A stretch of DNA of 49,049 bases, taken from contig JARBJD010000448.1 of the NCBI GenBank assembly GCA_033064195.1, positions 1 to 49,049 on the forward strand, written 5' to 3'. The notes under the pieces are model-generated. The model did not search any database. It was not told the DNA's origin and was given only the letters and a program-made list of their open reading frames with translations. Positions 39,135-48,221 of this stretch are shown here, piece after piece (position 1 is the stretch's first letter; each line of letters begins with the position of its first letter). The DNA comes from Blattamonas nauphoetae (taxonomy: Eukaryota; Preaxostyla; Oxymonadida). Both the position numbers and the translations under genes were made by a program.

Positions 39135-39908
39135 TTATTGATGAAGATCATCCAAATATCTCTTCACTTTACTTGCGAGTGTTGTATTCAGTGATTTTGA
39201 TAATCTGTGAACTGCAAGAGCTTCAAAGAAACACATATTGTCAAATTTCAGGATTCCATTGTCATCACCGAATTGAACTGGTTTACCTTTATCGTATCCG
39301 ATGAAGAGCACAAAATTGACATTATAAAATTCAAACCAGACTAGTTTTGCAATGTGACATACAATGTCATTTCGCATAGTCTTATTCAGAATTCCTGTCG
39401 TAAATGTTGTGAGCTGTTTCTCAGGAATAGAATCCCAATCAACTGGATCTGCTTTATGTTTGGTGAATTCTTCAAGAAGATTAGCATATTTGGTTGTCTC
39501 AGGATTCAGATCAATATTTTTCTCATCACAAAATCGAATGAGATCGAGTGCAATGAGATGTTGAAGTTCCATGACTTCAATGCATCTGTAGACATACAGT
39601 GCATATTCATCAAGATGAAAATTGAAACCATACATGAGATTCAGTAGTTTTGTTAAATCGTTCATTCCAGTAAGTCCAATCGAAACCAGCTTGTCATGAT
39701 TGTGTTTCAATCGTGGGAAAACATCTGAAATGAATTTAGTAACTTTGTCTGTCGTGTGAGGAGGTTTACAGCCAAGTTTATTCAATTCACTTTGCAATTC
39801 CTTCCAGAGTGCATCACGAGTCTGGAATGGACTTGCATGAATATTTAATCGAAGAAGTGCTCCAGCAATTTGGTCTTTCGGTTGATTCTTGAATGAGTTG
39901 CTTGTCAT
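39135..39908 (-). CDS. TIR-borne protein of unknown function, 257 aa (right copy)
   Basis: Identical to 19853-20626. The start chosen is the MTSNSF methionine, which directly follows CTATATAAA and is the start seen in the left copy; a longer upstream frame is probably not translated. The carboxyl region contains the CFFEAL stretch shared in outline with the polymerase amino region. Confidence 0.7.
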   Translation of the reverse strand: MTSNSFKNQPKDQIAGALLRLNIHASPFQTRDALWKELQSELNKLGCKPPHTTDKVTKFISDVFPRLKHNHDKLVSIGLTGMNDLTKLLNLMYGFNFHLDEYALYVYRCIEVMELQHLIALDLIRFCDEKNIDLNPETTKYANLLEEFTKHKADPVDWDSIPEKQLTTFTTGILNKTMRNDIVCHIAKLVWFEFYNVNFVLFIGYDKGKPVQFGDDNGILKFDNMCFFEALAVHRLSKSLNTTLASKVKRYLDDLHQ

Positions 39909-40205
39909 TTTATATAGAATTAAAAATTGGAAAAAAATAAAACGAGACCGTTTTGAGTGTATTCTGATGAAGGTGAAAAATGACATAAATTTTTGAAATA
40001 GACCAAAAATTTGCTTCAAAATTGACCCTTTAGAATGAGGTTGTTTTTTGGACTAAATTTTGAAAATAGCTCCCAAAATTTGACACTTCTAAAATACATT
40101 GAGGATTCTTAATACAAGATTCAAATTGGGTCAATCGGCACGGAGATAAAGATCTCATTTTATATTGCGAGACCAGAAATAATTACTTTCGTCTTCTATA
40201 CTACT

Positions 40206-40328
40206 CACCGGCACATTATTTCTGAGATACTCAGAGACTAGCGAACAGTTCTCTTCTCTCATTGATTCAATTAATGCTTGTTCTGAACATACTCGACGTC
40301 TTTCGCTGTACACCGCTGTTGGATTCAT
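40206..40328 (-). pseudogene. 5' part of the 129-aa-type gene of element 1
   Basis: Resumes element-1 sequence directly after element 2, starting with the second CACCGG. It differs from the corresponding part of 37256-37645 at about four positions in ~150 bases, so the two Polintons are close but separate lineages. The T-rich motif remains upstream (40329-40357). Confidence 0.85.
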
Positions 40329-40357
40329 TTAATACAAATTAAAAAATTCAAAAATAA

Positions 40358-42239
40358 ATTTTCATTCGTTGTTTTCTCAGTTTCGGTTTTCTCACTCAGA
40401 TCGAGGATCAATGGGTTCGATCACTAATTCTCACAAGTGATAGTTTCGTTCCGATTCCGTGCGTTTCAGATTCTCCGGAACTGTAGGATCATCGTGGTGT
40501 GCTTCGTTTTTTACTTTTTCCGAACTTTTGCAGAGTTATGCAGGGTTTCAGGATCGGTCGTGGATCTCGGTAAAAGTATGCATTCTTCATCATTTCACTC
40601 TCATTTTCTTCTTGTTTTAGACTTGTTTCAGCTGTTTCCGGGCTAATTGTCACTTGTTTATTGCTCATTATTGTTTCATTTTTGACCTCACTTCTGTCTT
40701 CATTTTCTCGTTGTTTACTGTTTTTAACCACTTCATTCATGTTTCTTTCTCTTAATCTTGTTCTCCAATACAACACACTAATTTCCGTTAAGTGAAGATT
40801 CCGAAGTTTTACCGAGATCTCACTTTCAACGGCTCACTTCATATCTCGGAATTTTTCCTGAAAATTCAACATTTCACATACTTTTTGAATCATTTTTGTT
40901 GTTTTTAAGAGAGAAACCGGAACACAGACCTAATTTTCACTATTGGTGTCACATTTCACGTCAATTTCACGTTCGTCAATTTCCCTCTCAGTATCATACT
41001 TGCCCGTTTCATTGTTGGTTGTTTCGCTTTCTTTTACTCTGTTTTTGTGAAAAAGTGATGAAAAGTTGACTAAAATGATGTGCTGGTGAAGTGAGAACAG
41101 CCCACAAAATGGAAGTGATATGAGCAAAATGAAGAGGAATGGTGAAGAGATCAAATGTGAAATGGGAGAGAAAGTGATGAAATGAAAGGGACTACAGTCG
41201 GTTTTGAAGTGACAAAACGGTCAAAAGTTGAGAAGTGAAAACATGAAAAGTGACTTTATGGGAGAACTATCCGACAAAATCTCCTCAAAATTTGAGCACA
41301 CCTCACTCATACCGTGAGAAAGAAGGATTTGCAGTGAAAATCGGATTAAAAATCTATAGTGTCAAAATGTTGGTGCAAATGTGTCGTCACAAGTGTGATC
41401 GAAAACCGACCCTCCAGAGAGAACTATAGGTGATGTAAAACCAGAATTCTCAAAAAGCGTCGCTTGAGTGCAATTGTGAAGTGGTTTGAAGGAAAATCGG
41501 TTAAAATGAAAATTGACAAAAATTGTGAAAACGATCGTGTGTCGAGGATCGTCAAAACCGAATGACGCGAATACCTGTCCACTATCGTTTTGACACCTAC
41601 GGAGACCATCAGAGGGCGAAAAGTGACGTGTAGGAGAAGAGCGAGATGTCACTTTCTCCTCCTTAAAAATTTTGTCATTTTCAAAATATGTTGTGGGGTC
41701 GGATCAAACTTTTTTCAAAAGTGCTTTTTCCTAAAATTTCACCTATCAACATCAATTTCGTAATTATAGAACGTGTTTGAACATAATTTGAGACATAAAG
41801 GTGTTCATAGTGGCGAAATCTGAACATCGACTTTTCGTCACTTTTGGACCTAAGTTCGGTACACAGTTCGACGAATTCCCAACCGATTTTGATCAGGATT
41901 GTCTTGATTGATGACCTACAGTGTCCCCGAGATTTTAGAATTTTTTCAGAATTTTTCGAAATGGTTCTCACATTGGATTCGACTGATTTGTGGTCAAAAG
42001 GGAAAACACCAAAAGCGCCAACATTTTTCGAATGTTGCCAAAATTTGCTTCAAAATTGACACTTTTCACGAGGTCAAAATATTGGACATATTTTTAGAAT
42101 TTAGGTCAAATATTGATGTCATCAAAATGTCATAAATTCCTTTTAATACAAGATTCAAAATTGGTCAATCGGACTTGACTTTTAGTTTTGATTTCAATGA
42201 CAATTTCAGATTGGTTCCCAAATCGCTTCTAGAACTACT
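40358..42239. other. Decayed right-terminal region of element 1
   Basis: AT-rich with no convincing gene. Two blocks in 42040-42165 (around TTTGCTTCAAAATTGAC and AATACAAGATTCAAA followed by TTGGTCAATCGG) match the outer part of the element-2 TIR at similar spacing, and the end CTTCTAGAACTACT at 42239 resembles CTTCTATACTACT. The six bases after it, GTTGAG, would be the target duplication; the partner lies off the window. The inner part does not align with the element-2 TIR. Confidence 0.5.
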
Positions 42240-42241
42240 GT

Positions 42242-42367
42242 TGAGAACACTCAAGTGTGAAATCGATGATTCCACTGTTGCATCGTCAAAATGTCATTCG
42301 ACTTTTCGGAATTTCCTTTGGTACTCCTGATTTTCTTGAAATATCATTCATTGAAGAGAATGAAGAA
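42242..42367. repeat. 126-bp direct repeat, copy 1
   Basis: Nearly identical to 43373-43498 in the same orientation (TGAGAACACTCAAGTGTGAAA at the start, GAATGAAG at the end), with a few substitutions and single-base gaps. It starts within a few bases of the proposed end of element 1. Confidence 0.85.
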
Positions 42368-42398
42368 GATAGATGACACGATGGTATCAATGAGAATT

Positions 42399-43237
42399 TC
42401 ACTTTGAAAATTTAGATCCCTGACGCATATGCAAGGGTATGGGATTCATTGTTGCGGAGAGGCCAATGAATTGCAATAGCTTGTACTTTTCACAGTTGGT
42501 GTTGCATGTGGCGTCGATCGAGACGAGTGAAGAATGGGTTTTGAGATATTCCTCCCCTTTGGGCGACGAAAAAGAGGCCTGCCAGTTCGTTTTCAACCTT
42601 CAACTGATCTATTCTCCATCCAGCTTCTCTTCCCGCCTCACAAATTCTTTGGAGAGGATGTCTGTCTCTCCTTTCTTTGATCCTCGTTGCAGTCGAAAAT
42701 TTTCATATTGTCTCCCAACCAGACGAATAGGGTTGGCATCCTGAAGCAAAATCTCTTTGGCCTTTATAGGCGGAACATGAATTTTGATCAGGGAAGGATT
42801 CGTTCTTTGTCTTCTTGTTTCAGCCTTCTCCCAGATTGCCATGCAATGGGGTTTTGAATTAAGTCGTGATTGTGGGTGTGCCATTTTACTTCGATAAAAT
42901 GATTTGCGGCCGATCCTTGGATGAGGAGTTTGAAAGGACATCCAGACTTCTTGGTTGATCGTTCTTTCCGTTTCTTTTCAGGATGTTGGATTTTGATTTG
43001 TGCCTGCCACTCTTTCACATCTGATTGTAAAAGTGAACCCAGTCTTTGTTTGATATTTTTGTGAAAGAAATATTCCGAAGCCCAGAGACAAATCTTTTGT
43101 TCGAATGTTCGAAATAGTCTCTTCAAAGGAGTTTCCAATACAATCGGCAAATCGTTGAGGGGATTGTCATTAGTTCGGACTTGAAGGGTCATTTTGAGAA
43201 ATAATGGGCCGATCTCCCGATAGGACGAAAACTTCAA
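42399..43237 (-). pseudogene. Mutator-like (MULE) transposase, decayed fragment
   Basis: The minus strand carries in order a FAR1/WRKY-like zinc region (GCPFKLLIQG...VKWHTHNHDL), a linker (IPPIKAKEILL-like, LVGRQYENFRLQRG), and the first part of the catalytic domain (SLVSIDATCNTNCEKYKLLQ then FIGLSATMNPIPL), where the Asp of SIDAT is the first catalytic residue. The coding sequence is spread over three frames with shifts near 42800-42940 and 42600. It stops before the second Asp and the Glu, so it is inactive. It could derive from the autonomous partner of elements like the Pack-MULE at 11007, but its own termini are not seen. Confidence 0.7.
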
Positions 43238-43372
43238 ATCTCGTTCCTTTTTCGTTCTAAAGCGATCTCACCTATTTAACAATCAAAAATCGAAGTGATT
43301 TCATTGGTTCCATTTTACGGGCTTCAATCTCAAAATTATGGGCCTTTGATGAGATTTAGGTGAAATGTCTGA

Positions 43373-43498
43373 TGAGAAACACTCAAGTGTGAAATCGATG
43401 ATTCCACTGTTGCATCGTCAAAAGGTCATTCGACTTTTCGGAATTTCCTTTGGTACTCCCTGATTTTCTTGAAATATCATTCGTTGAAGAGAATGAAG
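43373..43498. repeat. 126-bp direct repeat, copy 2
   Basis: Pairs with 42242-42367. The two copies bracket the MULE transposase fragment at a spacing of 1131 bp, consistent with a tandem duplication whose second unit was lost or overwritten. Confidence 0.85.
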
Positions 43499-43767
43499 TC
43501 TTTGGAAAAGAAGATGAAATGGGTGATTCTTACCGACATGTCGTGAAAAATTAAATAATGGGTGATAAAAGTCAATCCACTAGGGTCTTCTGAGTTGAAA
43601 ACGGAAGAAACCGTTTCATTTTTCAGATATTTCTCAATCATATCAACGATCCTTTGTATATTTCCGTTCTTTTCTCTAACAATCAGCGGCTCCAATTCAG
43701 ATCCAAGCTGATTCTCGTCACAATTCGCTATTTCCGCGGTTTCTGTTTTCAATGCACCTACTATCAT
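43477..43767 (-). other. Unrecognised open frame, 96 aa
   Basis: Reads EPLIVREKNGNIQRIVDMIE and YLKNETVSSVFNSEDPSGLT. It could be an exon of a host or MULE gene; no family is recognised. From 43768 to 43931 there is no gene; a small hairpin (AGCTTCC/GGAAGCT) is at about 43798-43822. Confidence 0.25.
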
Positions 43768-43931
43768 GCAGAGGGTACTTTTCTCTCAATTTGGAGAGCT
43801 TCCACCCAGGCTGGGAAGCTTTGATTCATGTTGTTTTTCTTTTATTGATACACATTATCACAATACCATGTTGTCCAAACTGTTTTATGAATAACTTCGT
43901 GAGAAATATTCATTATTGACGTTTCTTTTCA

Positions 43932-43950
43932 TAGGCATGGGCAACAGTCA
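43932..43950 (+). repeat. Left TIR of the hAT-like element
   Basis: 19 bases matching the reverse complement of 47962-47980 with one mismatch, preceded by the 8-bp TCTTTTCA. Confidence 0.85.
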
Positions 43951-44780
43951 GTCAAAAGAGACCAAGTCCAGTCACCGAAATGAATCGAGTCAGTGACTCA
44001 CCCCATAAGACAAATTCAAGAGGAATCCAGACCCAAAACGCTCCTTTTCAATTTAACATCACTTCTTGATTGATCATCACCTTGTTTTCTTGGTTTTCTT
44101 TCTCAAAATACGTTCACAATCTCCTTCTCTTTCAATCGCTTTTATGGTTTATCTTTCACATTTCACACTATTTTTTAGAAATAGACTCATTTTCAGATGA
44201 ATCAAACGAATTTAGCCACAAGTCATCACTTCACCCCATACTTTTCTGGAGAGTCACTTTGAGTCACTGATCCGCCCATGCAATCATGCAAATAGTCACC
44301 AGACTGACTGGACTGTCCGATCTCCTTTTCAACTGATACTCAGCGCGTGCATTGATCAGGTTTGGAATTCATTATTTTTACGTTTTTCGCTATTTGACAA
44401 AGGGACACCGATTTTGACCATCAGGAATCGCACACCCAAACTGATGATCCGTATAGAAAATAAGGGTAACACTATCATTTGATACTTCTGTATGCTCTCT
44501 TGATCTGCATTAGTCATGTTTGATTCTCAGAACATCTCCAGTCTCTCTTCTTGACCAGCCCAACAGAGCACCGTCTCACTCGTAACTATTGACAGTATTG
44601 TGTCCTCAACAATCTCAAGGTTGCTCAACAAAGTATTTTAATGAGAATATTGACAATATTCTCTGCTCAGTCAACGTATCTCACTCAATATTGACAGTGA
44701 TTGAACTCAACCAAAGATCTCGACAAAATCTTGACTCATGTCATCGTTCCTCATTTCTCAACAAGAAATGGTATACTGTG
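43951..44780. other. Left subterminal region of the hAT-like element, no gene seen
   Basis: Contains clustered GAGTCA, GTGACTC and AGTCACC motifs up to about 44320, then AT-rich sequence with repeated TTGACA/CAATATTGAC stretches at 44590-44700. No coding signal convinces me. Confidence 0.5.
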
Positions 44781-45342
44781 AAAACTTTTGCTTTTGTGGT
44801 TCCTTCGATGCCCCATCTTTTGCATCTTTCTTTTCTTCAATGACCCATTCAGTTTGATCTTCGCGGTTTCTCCCCTAATGTACCACTTAATTGCAGCTTT
44901 TGTTCATCCTTTCTCGACTTCTTCGTCTCTCATCTTTCTCTCTTCACGTAGTCTCACAAGCTTCGCCAGGCACTCACCATTTCTATCATTGTATGATGAG
45001 GAAGAGAAACTGTGCCGGCGATGGAAGAATACAGCTCACTCTTTTCCCAAACATTACCCCACTCTGAAAATAACATCCTCTTCCCTCGCAACGTGTCCCT
45101 CATCAACACTGAACGATCAGGTGGGAAAAATGTCATGATTACTTGTAGACGGTTCATCCCCATTTGTTCCATCGAAAGTGTATTCTTATTGTGCAAACCA
45201 TCACTCTTCATTTCATGTGCAGACAGGTGTGTTCGTCGCTGGAGCAAATTATTAACTTCGAAGTTCTTTTCTTCTTCCTTGTTATTATTTTCTCATTTAT
45301 TTGTTCCGTCGCACATGATTGTGTGTTTCCTTCTTTTCAGCC
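44781..45342 (+). other. hAT interior: possible host exon material
   Basis: The frame 45012-45425 reads PAMEEYSSLFSQTLPHSENN and VSLINTERSGGKNVMITCRR, resembling a helical host protein exon. A pyrimidine-rich tract ending CTTCTTTTCAG at about 45340 looks like a 3' splice site for the next exon. The family is not recognised. Confidence 0.3.
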
Positions 45343-45566
45343 GATTCATGGATCACCGTGATCCACACCGCGTTGTTGATGGGAATCTCGTCTTCGAGTT
45401 GACGCGCATCTCCTCCTGTGGATGAGCAAGAACAGCCCGAATTGCATCTTGTTTGTTTGCTTCAAAACCATCAGCTCCACGTTGAACCTGTTAAATCCGT
45501 GTTCGTCCCACTTCTGTCGCAGATTGGCCGACAACATTCCTGCCCAGTTTTGGCTCCAATGTGATG
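45343..45566 (+). pseudogene. hAT interior: host exon with an internal stop
   Basis: After the splice-like CAG the frame reads DSWITVIHTALLMGISSSS, a stop near 45400, then RASPPVDEQEQPELHLVCLL and VEPVKSVFVPLLSQIGRQHS. A helical host protein fragment, decayed. It lies in order with the next exon-like block, so both may come from one gene. Confidence 0.35.
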
Positions 45567-45883
45567 TGAATTGACCGAAATGAGGACTCGAATGAGATGA
45601 CCATTCGATGAGCCTGATCCTTTGGCTGTCGTTTCTGTTACTCTCGCCATCTTCAATACGATCCTTTCGACGCAACAACCCACGATCGTCCAAAAGTGAT
45701 GCTGTGGTGATTGACGTTGTAATATTCGTCCCGTTGCAAGCAATTCTCGTTTTATCCCTCATTCTTAAGCTTCCTTCGGTTTCACCCATCACAAGCTTCC
45801 TTCGGACCTTCATCCCTCAAACAATCGTCTCTTCAGAAATAAAGATCTCTCTCCAAGGAATCTCTGATACTCAAATTTCAGGC

Positions 45884-46560
45884 CAGATTGAAGAGGCGGA
45901 AACATTGCTTGAAGTCGTTACTTCGTTACTATCACTCAGCAACGTTGAGATCCTCGCCAATGCAGATTTCTCGATTGCTACGCTTCTAGAATCATCACGC
46001 ATCAAGATTCAGAGTTCTATCCTGGACTTTGGAAGGAATTCACCCAATTCGTCGCTGATAGGGGCAGGATGACACTAATCGACATCATCATCAACGCTCG
46101 CCCCGATCCTGGAAGTGATGGACTTGTCCACGCAGACACCCACCTGACCATGGCCAAGTGTGTCCCACAGAACGTGTTTGTTGGTCTGTCTCAATATTTG
46201 GTCCATGTTCGTCCTCTGTGGAAATCTCACTTTCCATCTTCGCTAATATCGACCACGCAGTCCCTCTGCCTTATTCGCCAAGCCCACCTGTTCTCCAACC
46301 CTCTTCGATCACATCGCTCAAGGCACACTCCACAATTCTCACCTCTTCGACGATGGTGAACGTGTTCAACGATATCTTCGCTACAATCACGAATGCTCCG
46401 ATTTTAGGTGAGGTCGTTGCTTTCCACGATGTCCTATGCGAATAACAGACTATCAAATGCGATATGCTCTCAACTAACACCGAAGAACCTGAAATAACGT
46501 GGACGGCTCTCATTCAACAACACTCGGTCACCGATGAACACTCCAATCTGAGTGTGTATT
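45884..46560 (+). pseudogene. hAT interior: helical-repeat host gene fragment
   Basis: After a 3' splice-like AATTTCAG the frame reads QIEEAETLLEVVTSLLSLSN...SILDFG, shifts near 46040 to FVADRGRMTLIDIIINARPD...VGLSQYLVHVRPLW, then shifts again near 46210 to ITSLKAHSTILTSSTMVNVF...ILGEVVAFHDVLCE with a stop at about 46443. The style (repeated amphipathic helices, Leu/Ser-rich) resembles the HEAT-like fragment in the Pack-MULE, but I cannot align them. It is a decayed copy of a host gene, carried as DNA. Confidence 0.45.
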
Positions 46561-47186
46561 AATTTCAGACGCTGGGCCAACGAGAGATCAGTCTGTCCAG
46601 TTGAAGTTGCTGAGAAAAGATGAGAAGCAGACAAGCAAACATCATGCCCTATTCCGATCAGATTCTGCAGAAGCACGAACGCTTCGTCCGCTGTCACCTT
46701 CGCATTCCCTTTCCTCCGCTCGGCGTGTCTCCTCGCCTCCTTCGGGTGGAGTGTCGAGAGTGGCTGAGAACTCCCCATTCTGTCTTCGTCGCGAGCGAAC
46801 TCCCTCGCTCGATACAGGTTGAACACAAACAGCAGCTGCGACTCGGATTGGGAAGGATACTGTTGTGTGGCGTGCTGGGTGAGGGAGGGCTGTGTCGGCT
46901 GGTCGGGAGGAAGGTCGAAAGAGGCGGGGAGTGTTGGGGGTGGCGAAGGAGAGGATGGGAAGGCGGAGCGAGGAAGAAGCGACCATCCCCACAATTCAGG
47001 AACGGAACCGGCGTACATGGCTGAGACACAAGACAGAACAGAATCATCGAAGAGAAGAACAATGCAAGAACAGTGAACACAAACACTCTCACTCTCCCTC
47101 GTCGACTCCACACAACCGCTACTTCTTTCTCGTCCCTCGCGTTCCTCAGCCACTGCATCATCACCGCTCGGAACAGTCAGGCCCAA
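46470..47186 (-). pseudogene. hAT interior: second host gene fragment, opposite strand
   Basis: The minus-strand frame of 238 residues has a Pro/Ser-rich first half and a helical second half (VTADEAFVLLQNLIGIGHDV; LSLAQRLKLIHTQIGVFIGD). A 3' splice-like TTGTGTCTCAG precedes ATGTACGCCGG at about 47017, so the coding part may start there (MYAGSVPELWGWSLLPRS). No family is recognised. The opposite orientation to 45884-46560 suggests a chimeric cargo. Confidence 0.35.
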
Positions 47187-47189
47187 TCA

Positions 47190-47961
47190 GACTGCTATCC
47201 ACTGTCTTCGTGTGTTTCAGCCAGCCCAGCATCGGCCTTTGTCTGGCCTCTTCCTTCTTCGTGGCATCGGTACTTTGAACTGTCTTTCAGTCATCCTGTT
47301 CGTCGTCGGAATCGTCGTGAGCGAGTCGACTCCTGCGACCGACTCGAATGTGAGTTTCGAACGAGGGAGAGGAGGGAGCGATGGGACGAGGTGAGCGTGT
47401 CTCCGAATGATTGAGACGAAGAAGAGCGAGGAGAAAGAGCAGAGACGGGCGATTCTCTTCTTCGTCCTCGTCGTCCTTCGAGGACGAAGTGGAGATGCGA
47501 TGGGACTCAGAAGACGTCGAATGAGACATTCACTGAGAAGAAGGAGAGGAGAGGGAGAGAGCGAAGGAAGGAGAAGGACAAACGAGGAGGCGGAGAACAG
47601 ACTGTAGATTTCTGTATTTTCGTCACATCTACAATAACCACCAAGATTCACTTTCCGTTCTCATTCATCAGTCAAGGAAGTTTTCTCTCAAAATTTCACT
47701 CGATCTCCTGTTTTCATTTGCATATTTTCCATGAATATGTCAGGGTTGTTGTCTGGAGACTCGATCGTTGTGACTCGCCCATGAGGCATAATTTTGATCA
47801 TTTCGAATTCCTCACTCAACGATTTGTCGGATTTCCTTTCAAAAGTATGAAAGAGTACATTATGTGCTCAAACATCTACTGAACCGATCTTGTCACAAAT
47901 CCACACCTTTATTCACTCAATCATGGGCCAAATCGAGTCAGTCCTTAAAAGTTGAGTCAGG
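47190..47961. other. Right part of the hAT-like element, no clear gene
   Basis: 47190-47640 is GC-rich and purine/pyrimidine-biased (GAGGAGAAGGAG tracts), giving many spurious frames. 47650-47961 is AT-richer with TGACTC motifs and CGCCCATG, like the terminus. Confidence 0.5.
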
Positions 47962-47980
47962 TGACTGGTGCCCATGCCTA
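47962..47980 (-). repeat. Right TIR of the hAT-like element
   Basis: Ends CCCATGCCTA, followed by the second TCTTTTCA at 47981-47988. Confidence 0.85.
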
Positions 47981-48221
47981 TCTTTTCAAACTGACACGTT
48001 GGTAAGAATCATCCAAATATGGGTCTCCGAGTTGCAATCTGTTTTCAAGGTGACTCCTCAGCCTAATTTTCACATATTGTGAACAAATTACTCTAGACCG
48101 AGTCAAATATGAAAATTAGATCACAATTCTCCTTGGAGTCATCGAAGTGCGAACATCAAAAGCTTCTGATCGAAACAAAATCAGTTAATGGGCTGTTGCA
48201 ATCAGTCCATAACTGGGACTA

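Larger units (their letters stand above)
19554..40205 (-). mobile_element. Polinton/Maverick element 2, 20.65 kb, looks whole
   Basis: Terminal inverted repeats of 2.70 kb (19554-22255 and 37505-40205) begin AGTAGTATAGAAG and end CTTCTATACTACT. The 6-bp CACCGG is repeated directly outside both ends (19548-19553, 40206-40211). A 6-bp duplication and AG...CT ends are Polinton hallmarks. The gene set (family-B polymerase, RVE integrase, packaging ATPase, capsid-type proteins) confirms the family. The repeats differ by about one substitution and a few homopolymer-length changes, so the insertion is very recent. No break stands out in the core genes. It is inserted in element 1, same orientation. 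Confidence 0.93.
37505..40205 (-). repeat. Right 2.7-kb TIR of element 2
   Basis: Reverse complement of 19554-22255 with about one substitution (near 40170) and single-base homopolymer differences near 38360, 39925 and 39935. Outermost bases are CTATACTACT, followed by CACCGG. Confidence 0.93.
1..42239 (-). mobile_element. Polinton/Maverick element 1, broken, carrying two large insertions
   Basis: Gene order on the minus strand matches element 2: capsid-type genes, small virion-like genes, packaging ATPase (plus strand), integrase, DNA polymerase B, then a 129-residue-type gene. The left end lies outside the window. The right end is placed at 42239 because 41990-42239 keeps two blocks of the element-2 terminus at matching spacing and closes with a similar CTTCTAGAACTACT end. 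It is interrupted by a Mutator-like element at 11007-17281 and by element 2 at 19554-40205. It is broken, with about five or more breaks counting the insertions. Proteins shared with element 2 are mostly near-identical, so both belong to one family; element 1 is the older resident. Confidence 0.8.
43932..47980. mobile_element. hAT-like DNA transposon with captured host fragments, 4049 bp
   Basis: The terminal inverted repeat is TAGGCATGGGCAACAGTCA at the left and, read inward from the right end, TAGGCATGGGCACCAGTCA. The 8-bp TCTTTTCA is repeated directly outside both ends (43924-43931, 47981-47988). An 8-bp duplication and a short terminal repeat of this kind indicate the hAT superfamily. Both ends are rich in GAGTCA/TGACTC-type motifs, likely transposase sites. 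No hAT transposase is recognisable; the interior resembles host exons, so it is non-autonomous. Confidence 0.8.

Noticed and set aside
19554-40205. Free virophage or adeno-like virus genome
   Set aside because: The 6-bp target duplication, AG...CT ends and RVE integrase show an integrated Polinton.
42242-43498. Direct repeats as LTRs of a retroelement
   Set aside because: No reverse transcriptase, primer-binding site or polypurine tract, and the enclosed coding remnant is a MULE transposase.
43951-44320. A separate small MITE at 43932-44285, from a CGCCCATGC-like inner end
   Set aside because: No matching 8-bp duplication at the inner position, whereas the outer ends have a perfect one.
47200-47660. 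Open frames on both strands in the GAGGAG-rich tract
   Set aside because: Composition-driven frames; Arg/Glu or Ser/Leu runs without domain features.
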